This document shows positions 9,240-20,165 of a DNA stretch of 64,000 bases, one piece after another; position 1 is the stretch's first letter; every line of letters begins with the position of its first letter. The position numbers and the translations under genes are program-made. The stretch is from the NCBI RefSeq assembly GCF_018310535.1, contig NZ_CP074102.1:6138001-6202000 (forward strand), given 5' to 3'. The notes below the pieces were generated by a model. The model saw only the letters and a program-made list of their open reading frames with translations, was not told where the DNA came from and did not search any database. Origin of the DNA: Streptomyces mirabilis. Lineage in GTDB: Bacteria; Actinomycetota; Actinomycetes; Streptomycetales; Streptomycetaceae.

Positions 9240-10187
9240 CTACGGCGTCCTCGTCTCACCCTCGAGGCTCGTCCGTGTCGCCGCCCCGTACACCCCGGAC
9301 TCGTCGCCCCTGATGCCGCGCGCCCACTGATAGCGGCGTACCGCGTCCTCGACCTGGCCGGAGTACGTACCGTCGGCCTTGCCGGTGTAGAGGGACAACT
9401 GGCGCAGGCGCAGTTGGAGTTCGGTGACCTCGGAGCCCTTGTCGCCGCGGCGCAGGGTCTGGGCGGGCTGATCGCCCGTGGAGCCCTGGCCCGGCGCCAA
9501 CGATGCGGCCGCGGTGGGCGTGGGTGTAGACGACGGTGAGGGCGTGGGCGGCTGGGAACGCGTCGCCGACGCCGAGGGGGACGGGCTTCCGCTGGGGGAC
9601 GGGGGTGGCGCGGTCGCTGTCGTTGCCGTGGTTGTGGGGGACGTGGCGCCCTCGGGGGCCGACCCCGAGTCTGATCGTGACGACGGGGACGACGGCGCCG
9701 ATGTCGGCGTCGGTGACGGGTCCGGCACGCTCGCCCGTACATCGTCCGGCAGTGCCCTGTCCCGCGCGGGGGCGTCGTACGAGAACAGCCCGCTCGCGAA
9801 CCCCGCCGCCGCCACGACCGCCACCGCGGCCCCGGTCACGGCCAGCAGGGCCGTACGCCGTCGGCGCCGGGGAGGTTCCTCCAGGAAGGGGGCCGGGGGC
9901 GGGTACGGGGGTTCGTTCCCGGAGTCGACGTGTCGTGCGGCGGTGGCGGCCTCCGACGGCACCGTACGCAGACGCATGGTGGCGGGGGAGGGAGAGGACT
10001 CGGTCGCCGGCAGATCCACGTACGGGCGTATGCGCAGGGGATCGAAGTCCTCCGCCGCTGCCGCCTCCGCCGTGCGCGCGTCGCGCAGGGCGTCGGACGC
10101 GCGCCGGGTGCAGGCGCAGGACGGGGTGCCGTCCGGCGTCCGGGGCGCGGCGCACTCGGGGCAGACATGCCCGTTCGGTTCAGTCAC
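9240..10187 (-). CDS. membrane-anchored peptidoglycan-binding domain protein
   Basis: Predicted single-pass protein of 315 residues with its C-terminal domain outside the membrane. It starts with a zinc-ribbon-like segment (CPECAAPRTPDGTPSC-C, residues 9-26), then an acidic linker, a basic stop (RRRRR) and a transmembrane helix (112-131). A long Ser/Thr/Pro-rich wall-spanning linker follows, and the protein ends with a PG_binding_1 repeat (about 243-315; LRRGDKGSEVTELQLRL). The arrangement resembles Streptomyces proteins that tether to peptidoglycan; no enzymatic domain is attached. GTG at 10187 is preferred since GGAGGGA lies upstream and the zinc ribbon begins there. It is divergent from the DHA2 exporter. 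Confidence 0.8.
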   Translation of the reverse strand: MTEPNGHVCPECAAPRTPDGTPSCACTRRASDALRDARTAEAAAAEDFDPLRIRPYVDLPATESSPSPATMRLRTVPSEAATAARHVDSGNEPPYPPPAPFLEEPPRRRRRTALLAVTGAAVAVVAAAGFASGLFSYDAPARDRALPDDVRASVPDPSPTPTSAPSSPSSRSDSGSAPEGATSPTTTATTATAPPPSPSGSPSPSASATRSQPPTPSPSSTPTPTAAASLAPGQGSTGDQPAQTLRRGDKGSEVTELQLRLRQLSLYTGKADGTYSGQVEDAVRRYQWARGIRGDESGVYGAATRTSLEGETRTP

Positions 10188-10315
10188 GCGTTGGGTCCCT
10201 CCCCCTGAGACTCGCCCCCCGGAACTCCCGAGGTTAGTCACATCCACCACACCTTCTCCCAGGAGCCCCCGGAATCCCGCGTTCCGCACGCGTTACAAGC
10301 TTCAACAGGCCATAA

Positions 10316-12530
<2,215 letters not shown>

Positions 12531-12541
12531 TCCGTCGGACT

Positions 12542-13045
12542 TCAGGGCGTCAGCTTCTTCGTGAACCAGTGGTCGGCGTAGGTCTCGTCGTTGTGCGGCT
12601 CGGTCTCCTCGTAGCCATGCCGCGCGTACAGGGCGCGTGCCTCCGTCAGGTCGCCCCGGGTGTCGAGGATCAGCCGCTCGGCGCCGAGGCCGCGCGCCGC
12701 CTCCTCGGCCGCCGCGAGCAGCAGTGGCGCGCCGCCTCTGCCGCGCAGTTGCTCGCGCACGAACACGCGCTTCAGCTCACCCGTCGTGGTGTCGAGCATC
12801 CGCACCCCGGCCATGCCGCCGGGGTCGCCGTCGTACCGCGCGACCAGCAGCACCCCGCCGGGTGCCTGGAACTCGGCACCCGTGGCCGCCGCGATCTCCC
12901 GCTCCAGTTCCTCGGGGTCGGTCGGGTGCCCCTCGTGCAGCAGGTACCAGCGGTCGCTGACCTCCGTGTAGTACGCGCGCCACAGTGCGGCGGCGACGGA
13001 GGAGTCGAAGGGCTCGGGGGCGATGGTCCAGGTCATGGCCGCCAT
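12542..13045 (-). CDS. GNAT-family N-acetyltransferase
   Basis: Acetyl-CoA-dependent acetyltransferase of the GNAT fold, 167 residues. The core shows strand beta4 (LKRVFVREQLRGRGGAPLL), where RGRGGA is the acetyl-CoA pyrophosphate-binding loop, then helix alpha3 with AAEEAARGLGAERLILDT and the C-terminal ALYARHGYEET motif typical of small-molecule acetylases. The acceptor is unknown. Either of two nearby ATGs (13045 or 13036) can be the start; neither has a strong ribosome site. The gene is convergent with the MFS-MarR fusion and divergent from the small membrane protein that follows. Confidence 0.85.
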   Translation of the reverse strand: MAAMTWTIAPEPFDSSVAAALWRAYYTEVSDRWYLLHEGHPTDPEELEREIAAATGAEFQAPGGVLLVARYDGDPGGMAGVRMLDTTTGELKRVFVREQLRGRGGAPLLLAAAEEAARGLGAERLILDTRGDLTEARALYARHGYEETEPHNDETYADHWFTKKLTP

Positions 13046-13237
13046 TGTCGGGAGGCGCCGCACCCTTGCCGCAAGTGGATTTCGGCGGGGCGCCGCTGAG
13101 AGGGCGTCCGTGACGGGTCCATGGCGGATGTGTGAGGGATCCGTGGCGGCGTCCGTGGTGGGTTCGTTTGAGTGCGGGGTTCCGGGCAACCCGGTCCTCG
13201 AACCGGCCCGTCGGGTCGAGAACCCCGGAAGGCACCC

Positions 13238-13906
13238 ATGTCCACAGGCCTCATCATCGCTTTGATCGTGATCGTGGCGGTCGCCGTCGTCGCGGCCGCG
13301 CTGATCCTTTTGGCCCGCAGGCCGCAGGGCGGGCGCACACTGCGGCGGCGCTTCGGGCCCGAGTACGACCGTGCCGTCGCCCAGCACGACGGCGACGCCA
13401 GGGCCGCCGAGCGTGACCTCGCCGAGCGGGTGAAGCGCCACGGCTCGCTGCGTGAACGGCCGCTGGAGCCCGCGGCCCGCGACGAGTACGCGGCCCGCTG
13501 GGGGGCCGTTCAGGAACGCTTCGTCGACTCGCCCCAGGAGGCGGTGGCCGAGGCGGACCGGCTGGTTGCCGAGCTGGCCGGCGCACGTGGCTTCCCCGAC
13601 GGCGAGCGCTACGAGGAGCAGCTCGACGCGCTCTCCGTCCACCACGGACACCATCTGCACGGCTACCGGCGCGTCCACCAGGCCACGTACGCCCCCACCT
13701 CGGGCGCCGACGGCAGCACGGAGGAGCTCCGCGCGTCCATGGTGGACGCCCGCGCCCTCTTCGAGGAGCTGCTGGCCCCGGTTCGCGAGGACGCCCGCCA
13801 GGGCACCGCCGACACCGCCCCTGCCGCGGCATCCGTCCCGGACGAGCGTTCCCACCGAGCCCATGTTCCGTCGGTACTGACCAGGCGTCATGCGAAGGGG
13901 AGTTGA
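13238..13906 (+). CDS. conserved membrane-anchored protein of unknown function
   Basis: No family with known function is recognised. The 222-residue protein begins with a single strong transmembrane helix (residues 4-27, IIALIVIVAVAVVAAALILLA) and continues as a charged, helical cytoplasmic domain rich in Arg, Asp and Glu. It contains RRFGPEYDRAVAQHDG and RWGAVQERFVDSPQEAVAEADRLV, motifs shared with a conserved group of actinobacterial secreted or membrane hypothetical proteins. The next gene carries a related block (HAVGGFVDGPRASVEEADHVLEEL), so the two probably derive from one another. GGAAGG precedes the ATG. The two genes are four bases apart and form an operon closed by a strong hairpin. 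Confidence 0.8.
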   Translation: MSTGLIIALIVIVAVAVVAAALILLARRPQGGRTLRRRFGPEYDRAVAQHDGDARAAERDLAERVKRHGSLRERPLEPAARDEYAARWGAVQERFVDSPQEAVAEADRLVAELAGARGFPDGERYEEQLDALSVHHGHHLHGYRRVHQATYAPTSGADGSTEELRASMVDARALFEELLAPVREDARQGTADTAPAAASVPDERSHRAHVPSVLTRRHAKGS

Positions 13907-13910
13907 GGAA

Positions 13911-14564
13911 GTGAAGAGGATGACTTCGGACAACGGCAATGAGAACACTCCGCGTCGCGAGGCGATGTCGGGTCGCGGCGACGTCGACCCCCTCGTCCAC
14001 CGGCACGCCCAGGACGCCCAGGACGCTCCGGCGACCGGACCCGGCACCCCGGCAGACCCGGCCGTCCGCGACCCCGGTGAGGTCCCCGGCGGCATGGGGT
14101 CCCGCGAGACCGCGAACCCGTCACGCTCGACAGCCGGCGACACGCGGAGCATGCCCGCCGACGACCGCGACACCCGCGCCGGACAGGGCGCCCCCGTGCG
14201 CGCCGGGCAGGGCGCCCCCGTGCGCGCCGGGCAGGGCGGCCCCACCCCCGCGGAGCAGCGCGGTACCGGTCCGCAGGGTGATGGCGACGGGGCGCTGCTG
14301 TCGCACGACGAGTGCGACAAGTACTCGTTGCGGTTGCAGCACGCGGTCGGCGGGTTCGTGGACGGCCCGCGGGCGTCCGTCGAGGAGGCGGACCACGTCC
14401 TGGAGGAGCTGACCACAGAGTTCACGGACGCCATGACCCGGCGCCGCCGCAACCTGCGGACGACCTGGCAGGCGGCCGGTGAGAGCGACACGGCCGACAC
14501 CGAGAAGCTGCGGCTCGCCCTGCGCGACTACCGCGAGGTCACCGAGCGGCTCCTGCACCTGTAG
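13911..14564 (+). CDS. conserved hypothetical protein, paralogous C-terminus to upstream gene
   Basis: A 217-residue soluble protein of unknown function. The first half is low-complexity (Gly, Pro, Asp, Arg) and includes a threefold 24-bp coding repeat giving AGQGAPVR units (about 14184-14250). The second half has a compact helical domain, LRLQHAVGGFVDGPRASVEEADHVLEELTTEF, matching the conserved block of the preceding membrane protein. GTG at 13911 is preferred because AGGGGAG sits eight bases upstream. It follows the upstream gene by four bases, so the pair is translated from one message. Its job is probably as a soluble partner or duplicate of the anchored protein, but that is inference. 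Confidence 0.72.
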   Translation: MKRMTSDNGNENTPRREAMSGRGDVDPLVHRHAQDAQDAPATGPGTPADPAVRDPGEVPGGMGSRETANPSRSTAGDTRSMPADDRDTRAGQGAPVRAGQGAPVRAGQGGPTPAEQRGTGPQGDGDGALLSHDECDKYSLRLQHAVGGFVDGPRASVEEADHVLEELTTEFTDAMTRRRRNLRTTWQAAGESDTADTEKLRLALRDYREVTERLLHL

Positions 14565-14588
14565 GAGGCCGAACCGTCGAGTGTCACA

Positions 14589-14630
14589 GTGAGGCCGCGC
14601 CCCGGACCATGTTCCGGGGCGCGGCCTCAC
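14589..14630. terminator. strong bidirectional hairpin terminator
   Basis: A perfect 17-bp stem (GTGAGGCCGCGCCCCGG paired with 14614-14630) closes an 8-base loop ACCATGTT. It lies between two convergent genes, 25 bp after one stop and 13 bp after the other. Confidence 0.9.
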
Positions 14631-14642
14631 CCGTCGACGGGA

Positions 14643-15047
14643 TCATCCGGCCCGGCGCTCGCGCCACTCCCGGACGATCTCGTCCACGTCGTACGGCTTG
14701 AGGCCGAGGGGAGGTCCCGGCGGCGGCTTGAACATGACCTCGCGGATCTTGGCGTTGATGTCCTCGACGATCCGGCGTACGACCCGCTCCGAGGGCGCCA
14801 CCGATGCCGCCGCGAGCGCGTCCTCGGCCTCCTTGCGCAGGGCCAGCGTCGGCGGCAGGACCGACAGCCCCTCGCGGGCCATCTTCCGCTTGATCCACCA
14901 CAGTTCGTCGTACGACGTGTCGGTCACCTCGGGCATGGGCTTGCCCGCACCGGGCAGGTCCGCGAACTCGCCGCGGGCCTCCGCCTCACGGATCTGTCGG
15001 TCGACCCAGGTCTCGAAGCTGACCCCGGGTGGCTTCCGTTCGGTCAT
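14643..15047 (-). CDS. DUF1992 domain protein
   Basis: Small cytoplasmic protein (134 residues) of the DUF1992 family, whose founding members are annotated as DnaJ-related (JDP/YhdN-like) but have no proven role. Hallmarks visible are the opening FETWVDRQIREAEARGEFADLPGAGKP and the following W-W-I-K-R-K-M-A-R-E block, both strongly conserved in the family. The C-terminal part (INAKIREVMFKPPPG, LKPYDVDEIVREWRER) is characteristic of actinobacterial members. The ATG at 15047 is followed directly by the conserved domain. It is divergent from the FHA-like gene across a 140-bp gap that includes direct GATCGGAC repeats. Confidence 0.85.
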   Translation of the reverse strand: MTERKPPGVSFETWVDRQIREAEARGEFADLPGAGKPMPEVTDTSYDELWWIKRKMAREGLSVLPPTLALRKEAEDALAAASVAPSERVVRRIVEDINAKIREVMFKPPPGPPLGLKPYDVDEIVREWRERRAG

Positions 15048-15188
15048 GCGTCCATTGTGCCGTACGACACACGATCGGACGATCGGACGATTTATCATGC
15101 GGCGGCGGCGCGTCAACCACACTCGGTACCAGGAGGGTTGAAGCGCCGCGACGCGACCGGATGAACGCTGTAACTCGAAGGAGCGCAC

Positions 15189-15584
15189 GTGCTCGAACTC
15201 ACCATGGCCTCGGTCACCGGGGCGGACGCTGGTGCGACGGCCGGAATGCTGATGGCCGACGCGCCGAGCGACCCCGGAGCCGTGCTGCGGGTGGGCCGGG
15301 ACCGGGCCGTGTGCCGGCTCGCGACCCCCGACGACTGGCTGTTCGTCTCCCGGGTCCACCTGGAGTTCCTGTGCGGCCCGGACGGCACCTGGCAGGTCAC
15401 CTGGCTGCACGGGTCACGCCCGGAGCCCTCCGCCGAGGTACGGCTGACGCTGGCCGGACTGCCGACCCGGACCGTCCCGTACGGCGGGACGGCGAAGCTC
15501 CCCGCGGGCGGTTCGGGGGAGATCGTCATCCTCGACCGCACGGGACCGCACAGTGTGAACGTGGGTTTCTACCACGAGGCCTGA
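15189..15584 (+). CDS. small FHA-like domain protein
   Basis: A 131-residue protein whose core resembles a forkhead-associated phosphothreonine-binding domain: LRVGRDRAVCRL, then SRVHLEF, corresponding to the GR and SxxH signature turns, followed by beta-strands to the C-terminus. The SRVH residues that contact phosphothreonine are kept. No kinase or transmembrane segment is attached, so it would act as an adaptor if the assignment is right. The GTG at 15189 follows AAGGAG. It could alternatively be a divergent lineage-specific hypothetical protein. The stop codon lies within a 22-bp duplication. Confidence 0.6.
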   Translation: MLELTMASVTGADAGATAGMLMADAPSDPGAVLRVGRDRAVCRLATPDDWLFVSRVHLEFLCGPDGTWQVTWLHGSRPEPSAEVRLTLAGLPTRTVPYGGTAKLPAGGSGEIVILDRTGPHSVNVGFYHEA

Positions 15585-15622
15585 GCGCCCCCGGAGGGGG
15601 ACCTGAGCGCCCCGGTGGGGGA
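15580..15622. repeat. 22-bp duplication over the FHA-like gene stop
   Basis: CTGAGCGCCCCCGGAGGGGGA at 15581 is repeated in slightly diverged form from 15603 (CTGAGCGCCCCGGTGGGGGA). The first copy contains the TGA stop at 15582-15584. Confidence 0.85.
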
Positions 15623-15630
15623 AACGCGCG

Positions 15631-16302
15631 TCAGGCCAGCACGCGCGCCAGCGCGAACCCGTCGTACCCCTTGCTGCCCACCGTCTGGATCGCCGTACCG
15701 CTCAACTTCGGGTGGGTGGCGATCAGTTCGAGGGCGGCCCGGGTGCCCCGCACGCTCGGTTCGGCGCTGCCCGCCTCGGTGACCCGCCCGCCGCGCACGA
15801 CGTTGTCGACGACGATCAGGCTGCCGGGGCGGGTGAGCTTGAGGGCCCACTCGACGTAGCGCGGGTTGTTCACCTTGTCGGCGTCGATGAACACGAAGTC
15901 GAACGGCTCCGGGTTCTCCTCGGCCAGCTTCGGCAGCGACTCCAGCGCGGGGCCCACCCGCACCTCGGTGATCTTGTCGAGGCCCGCGCGGGCGAGGTTG
16001 CGGCGGGCGACCTCGGCGTGCGTGGCGTCGTACTCGAAGGTGATCAGCCGGCCGTCCGCCGGGAGCGCGCGGCCCAGCCAGATGGTGCTGTAGCCGCCGA
16101 GGGTGCCGATCTCCAGGATGCGGCGGGCGCCCTGGATCTCGGCGAGCAGCTGGAGCAGCTTGCCCTGGTTCGGCGCGACAGCGATCTGCGGCAGCCCCGC
16201 GGCGTCGCTGTCGCGCAGGGCCGCCGTCAGTGCCTCGTCGGCGGGGGCGAGGAGGGTGGCGAAGTAGTCGTCGACGTCGTTCCAGAGCTGCGACTCGCTC
16301 AT
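15631..16302 (-). CDS. SAM-dependent O-methyltransferase (caffeoyl-CoA/catechol OMT type)
   Basis: Class I methyltransferase of the Methyltransf_3 family, 223 residues, cytosolic. It shows motif I (RRILEIGTLGGYST, 61-74), an acidic residue after beta2 (ITFEYD), the metal-binding FIDADK (138-143), and VVDNVVRGGRV, where D and N coordinate the divalent cation in catechol-type OMTs. All elements for catalysis are present; the acceptor is probably a small vicinal-diol or phenolic compound, but nothing fixes it. The start at 16302 is 20 bases from a perfect 8-5-8 palindrome, a likely operator. Its next upstream neighbour in the same direction is a ProP-type symporter, which ends within 60 bp. Confidence 0.9.
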   Translation of the reverse strand: MSESQLWNDVDDYFATLLAPADEALTAALRDSDAAGLPQIAVAPNQGKLLQLLAEIQGARRILEIGTLGGYSTIWLGRALPADGRLITFEYDATHAEVARRNLARAGLDKITEVRVGPALESLPKLAEENPEPFDFVFIDADKVNNPRYVEWALKLTRPGSLIVVDNVVRGGRVTEAGSAEPSVRGTRAALELIATHPKLSGTAIQTVGSKGYDGFALARVLA

Positions 16303-16322
16303 GAACCATGCCTTTCGTATGC

Positions 16323-16343
16323 CTAGTTAGATGCCCTAACTAG
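16323..16343. promoter_or_regulatory. perfect palindromic operator CTAGTTAG-N5-CTAACTAG
   Basis: An 8-bp inverted repeat with a 5-bp spacer lies 21 bp before the O-methyltransferase start and overlaps the probable -10 region. The form fits a MarR- or TetR-type repressor; no such gene is adjacent. Confidence 0.65.
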
Positions 16344-16357
16344 TCCCGCGGGCAAAG

Positions 16358-17737
16358 CTACACGGCGGGCGCGGAGCCCGGCAGCGGGCGCCCCGCCGAT
16401 TCGGTCATGAACCACACCGCGACACCACCGATCACGGCCGCGGCCATCATGTAGTAGGCGGGCATCATCATGTTCCCGGTCGCCCCGATGAGCGCCGTGG
16501 TCACCAGCGGGGTCGTACCGCCGAAGAGCGAGACGGAGACGTTGAAGCCGATGGACAGCGAGCCGTAGCGGACCTTCGTCGGGAAGAGCGCGGGGAGCGC
16601 GGCGGGCATCGCGGAGGTGAAGCAGACCAGCAGCAGGCCCAGCGCGCCCATGCCGAGCGCGACCGCGAGCAGACTGCCCTGGCGGATCAGCAGGAGTGCC
16701 GGGACGGACAGGGCGAGGAAGCCGACGCAGCCCGCGGCGATCACCGGGCGGCGGCCGATCCGGTCGGTCAGCGCGCCCGCGAAGGGCTGGACGATCATCA
16801 TCAGCGCCATCACGCCGAGGACGACCAGCAGGCCGTGCGTCTCGTCGTACTTCAGCTCGCTCGTCAGATAGCTCGGCATGTACGACAGCAGCATGTAGTC
16901 GGTGACGTTGAAGACCAGCACCAGACCGACGCAGAGCAGCAGCGCGCGCCACTGGCCCGCGACCATCTCGCGCAGCCGCACCTTGGGGCGGTCCGCCTCC
17001 TTCTTGGAGGCCTTCGCCAGCTCCGCCGCGAACGCCGGGGTCTCTTCCAGGCGCATGCGCAGATACAGGCCGATGATGCCCATCGGGCCCGCGATCAGGA
17101 ACGGGACGCGCCAGCCCCAGGACAGCAGGTCATCGGTGGACAGGAAGGCGGTCATGAGGGTGACCAGGCCGGCGCCGCCGATGTATCCGGCGAGCGTGCC
17201 GAACTCCAGCCAGCTCCCGAAGAAACCGCGCTTCTTGTCGGGCGCGTACTCGGCGATGAAGGTGGAGGCGCCCGCGTACTCGCCGCCGGTGGAGAAGCCC
17301 TGGACGAGCCGGGCCGCGAGCAGCAGCAGGGGAGCGCCGACGCCGATCGTGGCGTACGAGGGGATCAGGCCGATCGCGAAGGTGCCCGCCGCCATCATGA
17401 TCATGGTGAGGGCGAGGACCTTCTGACGGCCGACGCGGTCGCCGAGCGGGCCGAAGACCATGCCGCCGAGCGGGCGGACGAGGAAGGCCGCGGCGAAGGC
17501 GCCGAAGGTGGACAGCAGCTGCGCGGTGGGGTTGCCGGAGGGGAAGAAGACCTTGCCCAGCGTCACCGCGATGTAGCTGTAGACACCGAAGTCGAACCAC
17601 TCCATCGCGTTGCCGAGGGCCGCCGCCTTGACGGCCCGCTTGACCAGGGCCGGATCGGTGACGTAGGCCTCGGGCGGCGCGGGGGTCCGGGGTCGGGGCA
17701 TGGCGGGGGTGACTGCTGTGGCGGACGGCAAGGGCAT
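16358..17737 (-). CDS. MFS metabolite:H+ symporter (ProP/MHS family)
   Basis: Twelve-helix secondary transporter of the metabolite:proton symporter family (ProP, KgtP, ShiA relatives), 459 residues. Typical features are AMEWFDFGVYSYIA in helix 1, the motif A loop GPLGDRVGRQKVL, LVQGFSTGGEYAG, and the repeated motif TDRIGRRPVIAAG in the second half. Substrates in this family include betaine, proline, alpha-ketoglutarate and shikimate; sequence alone does not choose among them. The first ~20 residues are a proline-rich cytoplasmic tail. The upstream 376-bp gap (17738-18113) contains an AT-richer stretch with TTGCACTATGCAT-like dyads, possibly its operator, and the leader of the divergent GT87-PAP2 gene. 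Confidence 0.88.
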   Translation of the reverse strand: MPLPSATAVTPAMPRPRTPAPPEAYVTDPALVKRAVKAAALGNAMEWFDFGVYSYIAVTLGKVFFPSGNPTAQLLSTFGAFAAAFLVRPLGGMVFGPLGDRVGRQKVLALTMIMMAAGTFAIGLIPSYATIGVGAPLLLLAARLVQGFSTGGEYAGASTFIAEYAPDKKRGFFGSWLEFGTLAGYIGGAGLVTLMTAFLSTDDLLSWGWRVPFLIAGPMGIIGLYLRMRLEETPAFAAELAKASKKEADRPKVRLREMVAGQWRALLLCVGLVLVFNVTDYMLLSYMPSYLTSELKYDETHGLLVVLGVMALMMIVQPFAGALTDRIGRRPVIAAGCVGFLALSVPALLLIRQGSLLAVALGMGALGLLLVCFTSAMPAALPALFPTKVRYGSLSIGFNVSVSLFGGTTPLVTTALIGATGNMMMPAYYMMAAAVIGGVAVWFMTESAGRPLPGSAPAV

Positions 17738-18113
17738 GCCCTTCGTAGGGGACGGGGACGTGGCTCACCCGGAAGTGGGCCGAAAAGCGACCATAGGGGC
17801 ACTCGCCCGCGTAACGTGCCGTAGGCAACTCGATGCATAGTGCAAGTAAATGCGCCGTACGCAGGGGTGTAGGCCTGGCCACGCACCGCTTTTCCGGGGC
17901 CCGTCTGTGAGCTATGTCGCGAACGAAGGGGGGAACCGGAACCGTGCGCGCACTATCGTCATCCGGACAAAAGGCGGGAGGCCGTCAGGTGAAGAGGGGG
18001 TTGCCTGCGTCTCTCAACCGGGGCGTGCGAGCCTCATAAGGGTCCGGGCGGAGTCCGGCCGCACGGGACGCACGGGGTGAACGGGACAAACGGGGTGGGA
18101 GGGTCGGCGGGGC

Positions 18114-20165
18114 GTGGCGAACGTTGAGCACGGCGGGACAGCGGGCAATGCCTTCGGGGCGGGGGCGGCGGAATCGGCGAGAGCGAGACTGCGCGCGATC
18201 CGGATCGGGCTGTGGGTGATCGCCGCGATCCTCGCGATACGGCAGGTCACCGTCGTGCTCAGCACCCCGAAAGGTGAGCGGCTGACGGACCTGGAGACCT
18301 GGGTCGGACCCAATGGCGTCCTGCATGTGAAGGGATCGCTGTACGACTCGACGCAGTTCACCGGCACCCCCTTCGGAGGATTCGTCCTCAAACCCCTCAC
18401 CCGCGCCGCCGAACAGGCGCTCGGCTGGGGCTGGACCTTCGGCAGCCTCTCGCTGGTCGTCGTGCTCGGCCTGGTCGTCGCACGCGCTCTGCCCCAGCCG
18501 GTGAGCCGGCGCACCGCCCTGCTCGCCGCGCCCGTCGCGATCAGCCTGCTGATGCTGTCGCTGCCGGTGCGCAACGCCCTCTACCTCGGCCAGACCAGCA
18601 TCATCCCGGTGCTGCTCGTCCTGCTGGGCTGCTTCGCCGTCCGGGGCGAGCGCGCCAGCGGCCTGCTGATCGGCGTCGCCGCCGCCCTGCAGCCCACCAT
18701 GCTGCTCTTCGCGCCGCTGCTCTGGTTCACCGGGCGCCGCCGCGCCGTCGAGTCCACCGCGATCACCTTCGCCGGCCTCGGCGTGCTCGCCTGGGCCGTG
18801 ATGCCGCACGACTCCACCACCTACTGGGTGCACCACCTGGCGGGCGTCGGCCTCGGCGGGGACGCCGACGACCTCTCCAACCAGTCGCTGCACGGCGCGC
18901 TGCTGCGGCTCGGCCTCAACGGCCCGCTGGAGATCACCCTGTTCCTGCTGCTCGGCGCCGCGGTCGCCGCCCTCGGCCTGCGCCGCGCCATCCGCTACGC
19001 GCGGGACGGGCAGCTGCTGCTGGCCGTGGCGATCACCGGCTGTGTCGCCGTCGTCGTCTCGCCCACGTCCTGGCAGCACCAGCTGCTGTGGGTGCTGCTT
19101 GCGCTGGTCGGCCGGGTCGGCAAGAAGACCTCGGACCGCCCCATGTGGCCCGTCGCCGTCATCCTCGTCATGACGCTGCCCGCGAAGATGATGCTGCCGA
19201 ACATGGCGGCGCTCTTCCCGCTGCGCGACAACGTGGTGCTGCTCGCCGCGCTCGCCGCCGCCACGATCGTGCCGTTCCTCTCCCGCACCTCGGAGTACTA
19301 CCGGGCGCCGATACCCACCGACTACGCCCGGCCCGTCCCCACACGCTGGAAGCGGTTGCCGCTGCTCCCCTTCCTCGGCCGCGTGTTCACCCGCCCGAAC
19401 CTGCTGCTCGAACTGCTCCTGATACGCGTCGGCTACTCCGCCTACCAGCAGGTCAGGCTCGCCGCGACGGGCGGCACCAACGCGGGCGGCCGGACCACCG
19501 CCGAACACCACGGCGCCCAGATCCTCTCCATCGAGCGGTTCCTGCACATCGACATCGAGCACTGGGTCAACCACACCGTGTTCAAGGTCGAGTGGCTGCG
19601 GGACTTCTTCGACTTCTATTACGAGTCGTTCCACTTCGTCGTCCCGCTCACCGTCCTCGGCGTGCTCTATGCCCGCCGCCCCGGCGACTACCGCTGGGCG
19701 CGCTCGGCGCTCGGCTTCGCCACCCTGATCGCGCTCCTCGGCTTCTGGCTCTTCCCGCTCGCCCCACCGCGCCTGATGCCGGGCCTCGGCATCATCGACA
19801 CCGTGCACGGCGTGCAGGACTTCTCCAAGCCGGACTACGGCACGCTGACCGCGCTGACCAACCAGTACGCGGCGATGCCCTCGCTGCACTTCGGCTGGTC
19901 CCTGTGGTGCGGAGTCGTCATCGCGGTCCTTGCGCCCAAGTGGTGGATGAAGGCGCTCGGCCTGCTGCACCCGCTGTTCACGGTCTCCGCGATCGTGGCG
20001 ACCGGCAACCACTGGGTGCTGGACGCCATGGGCGGCGCGGCCGTCGTCGGCGCGGGCTTCGGCCTGACCTACCTCCTCCAGGGGCCGCGGCCGAGGCCGC
20101 TGATGAAGCCCGTGGAGGTCAGCACGAAGGATCCGGTCCCGGTGACGGGGCGTACCCCGAGCTGA
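18114..20165 (+). CDS. bifunctional GT87 glycosyltransferase / PAP2 phosphatase fusion
   Basis: A 683-residue polytopic membrane protein. Residues ~20-400 match the GT87 (DUF2029) polyprenyl-phosphate-mannose-dependent mannosyltransferase fold, with its hydrophobic multi-helix core and LYLGQTSIIPVLLVLLG. The C-terminal ~260 residues form an Aur1/Ipt1-like PAP2 lipid phosphatase or inositolphosphotransferase, with AMPSLHFGWS (587-596) and GNHWVLDAMGG (631-641) as catalytic motifs. Such fusions in actinomycetes are thought to act in phosphoinositol-mannoside or related lipid glycan assembly at the membrane. The start is GTG. Its last 47 bp overlap the 3' end of the convergent membrane gene, an unusually long convergent overlap. 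Confidence 0.85.
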   Translation: MANVEHGGTAGNAFGAGAAESARARLRAIRIGLWVIAAILAIRQVTVVLSTPKGERLTDLETWVGPNGVLHVKGSLYDSTQFTGTPFGGFVLKPLTRAAEQALGWGWTFGSLSLVVVLGLVVARALPQPVSRRTALLAAPVAISLLMLSLPVRNALYLGQTSIIPVLLVLLGCFAVRGERASGLLIGVAAALQPTMLLFAPLLWFTGRRRAVESTAITFAGLGVLAWAVMPHDSTTYWVHHLAGVGLGGDADDLSNQSLHGALLRLGLNGPLEITLFLLLGAAVAALGLRRAIRYARDGQLLLAVAITGCVAVVVSPTSWQHQLLWVLLALVGRVGKKTSDRPMWPVAVILVMTLPAKMMLPNMAALFPLRDNVVLLAALAAATIVPFLSRTSEYYRAPIPTDYARPVPTRWKRLPLLPFLGRVFTRPNLLLELLLIRVGYSAYQQVRLAATGGTNAGGRTTAEHHGAQILSIERFLHIDIEHWVNHTVFKVEWLRDFFDFYYESFHFVVPLTVLGVLYARRPGDYRWARSALGFATLIALLGFWLFPLAPPRLMPGLGIIDTVHGVQDFSKPDYGTLTALTNQYAAMPSLHFGWSLWCGVVIAVLAPKWWMKALGLLHPLFTVSAIVATGNHWVLDAMGGAAVVGAGFGLTYLLQGPRPRPLMKPVEVSTKDPVPVTGRTPS

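Noticed and set aside
12542..14500. A 652-codon minus-strand frame covering the GNAT gene and the two plus-strand genes next to it
   Set aside because: Only its last ~167 residues read like a protein (GNAT); the rest is the antisense shadow of two real genes with good ribosome sites and GC3 bias on the plus strand.
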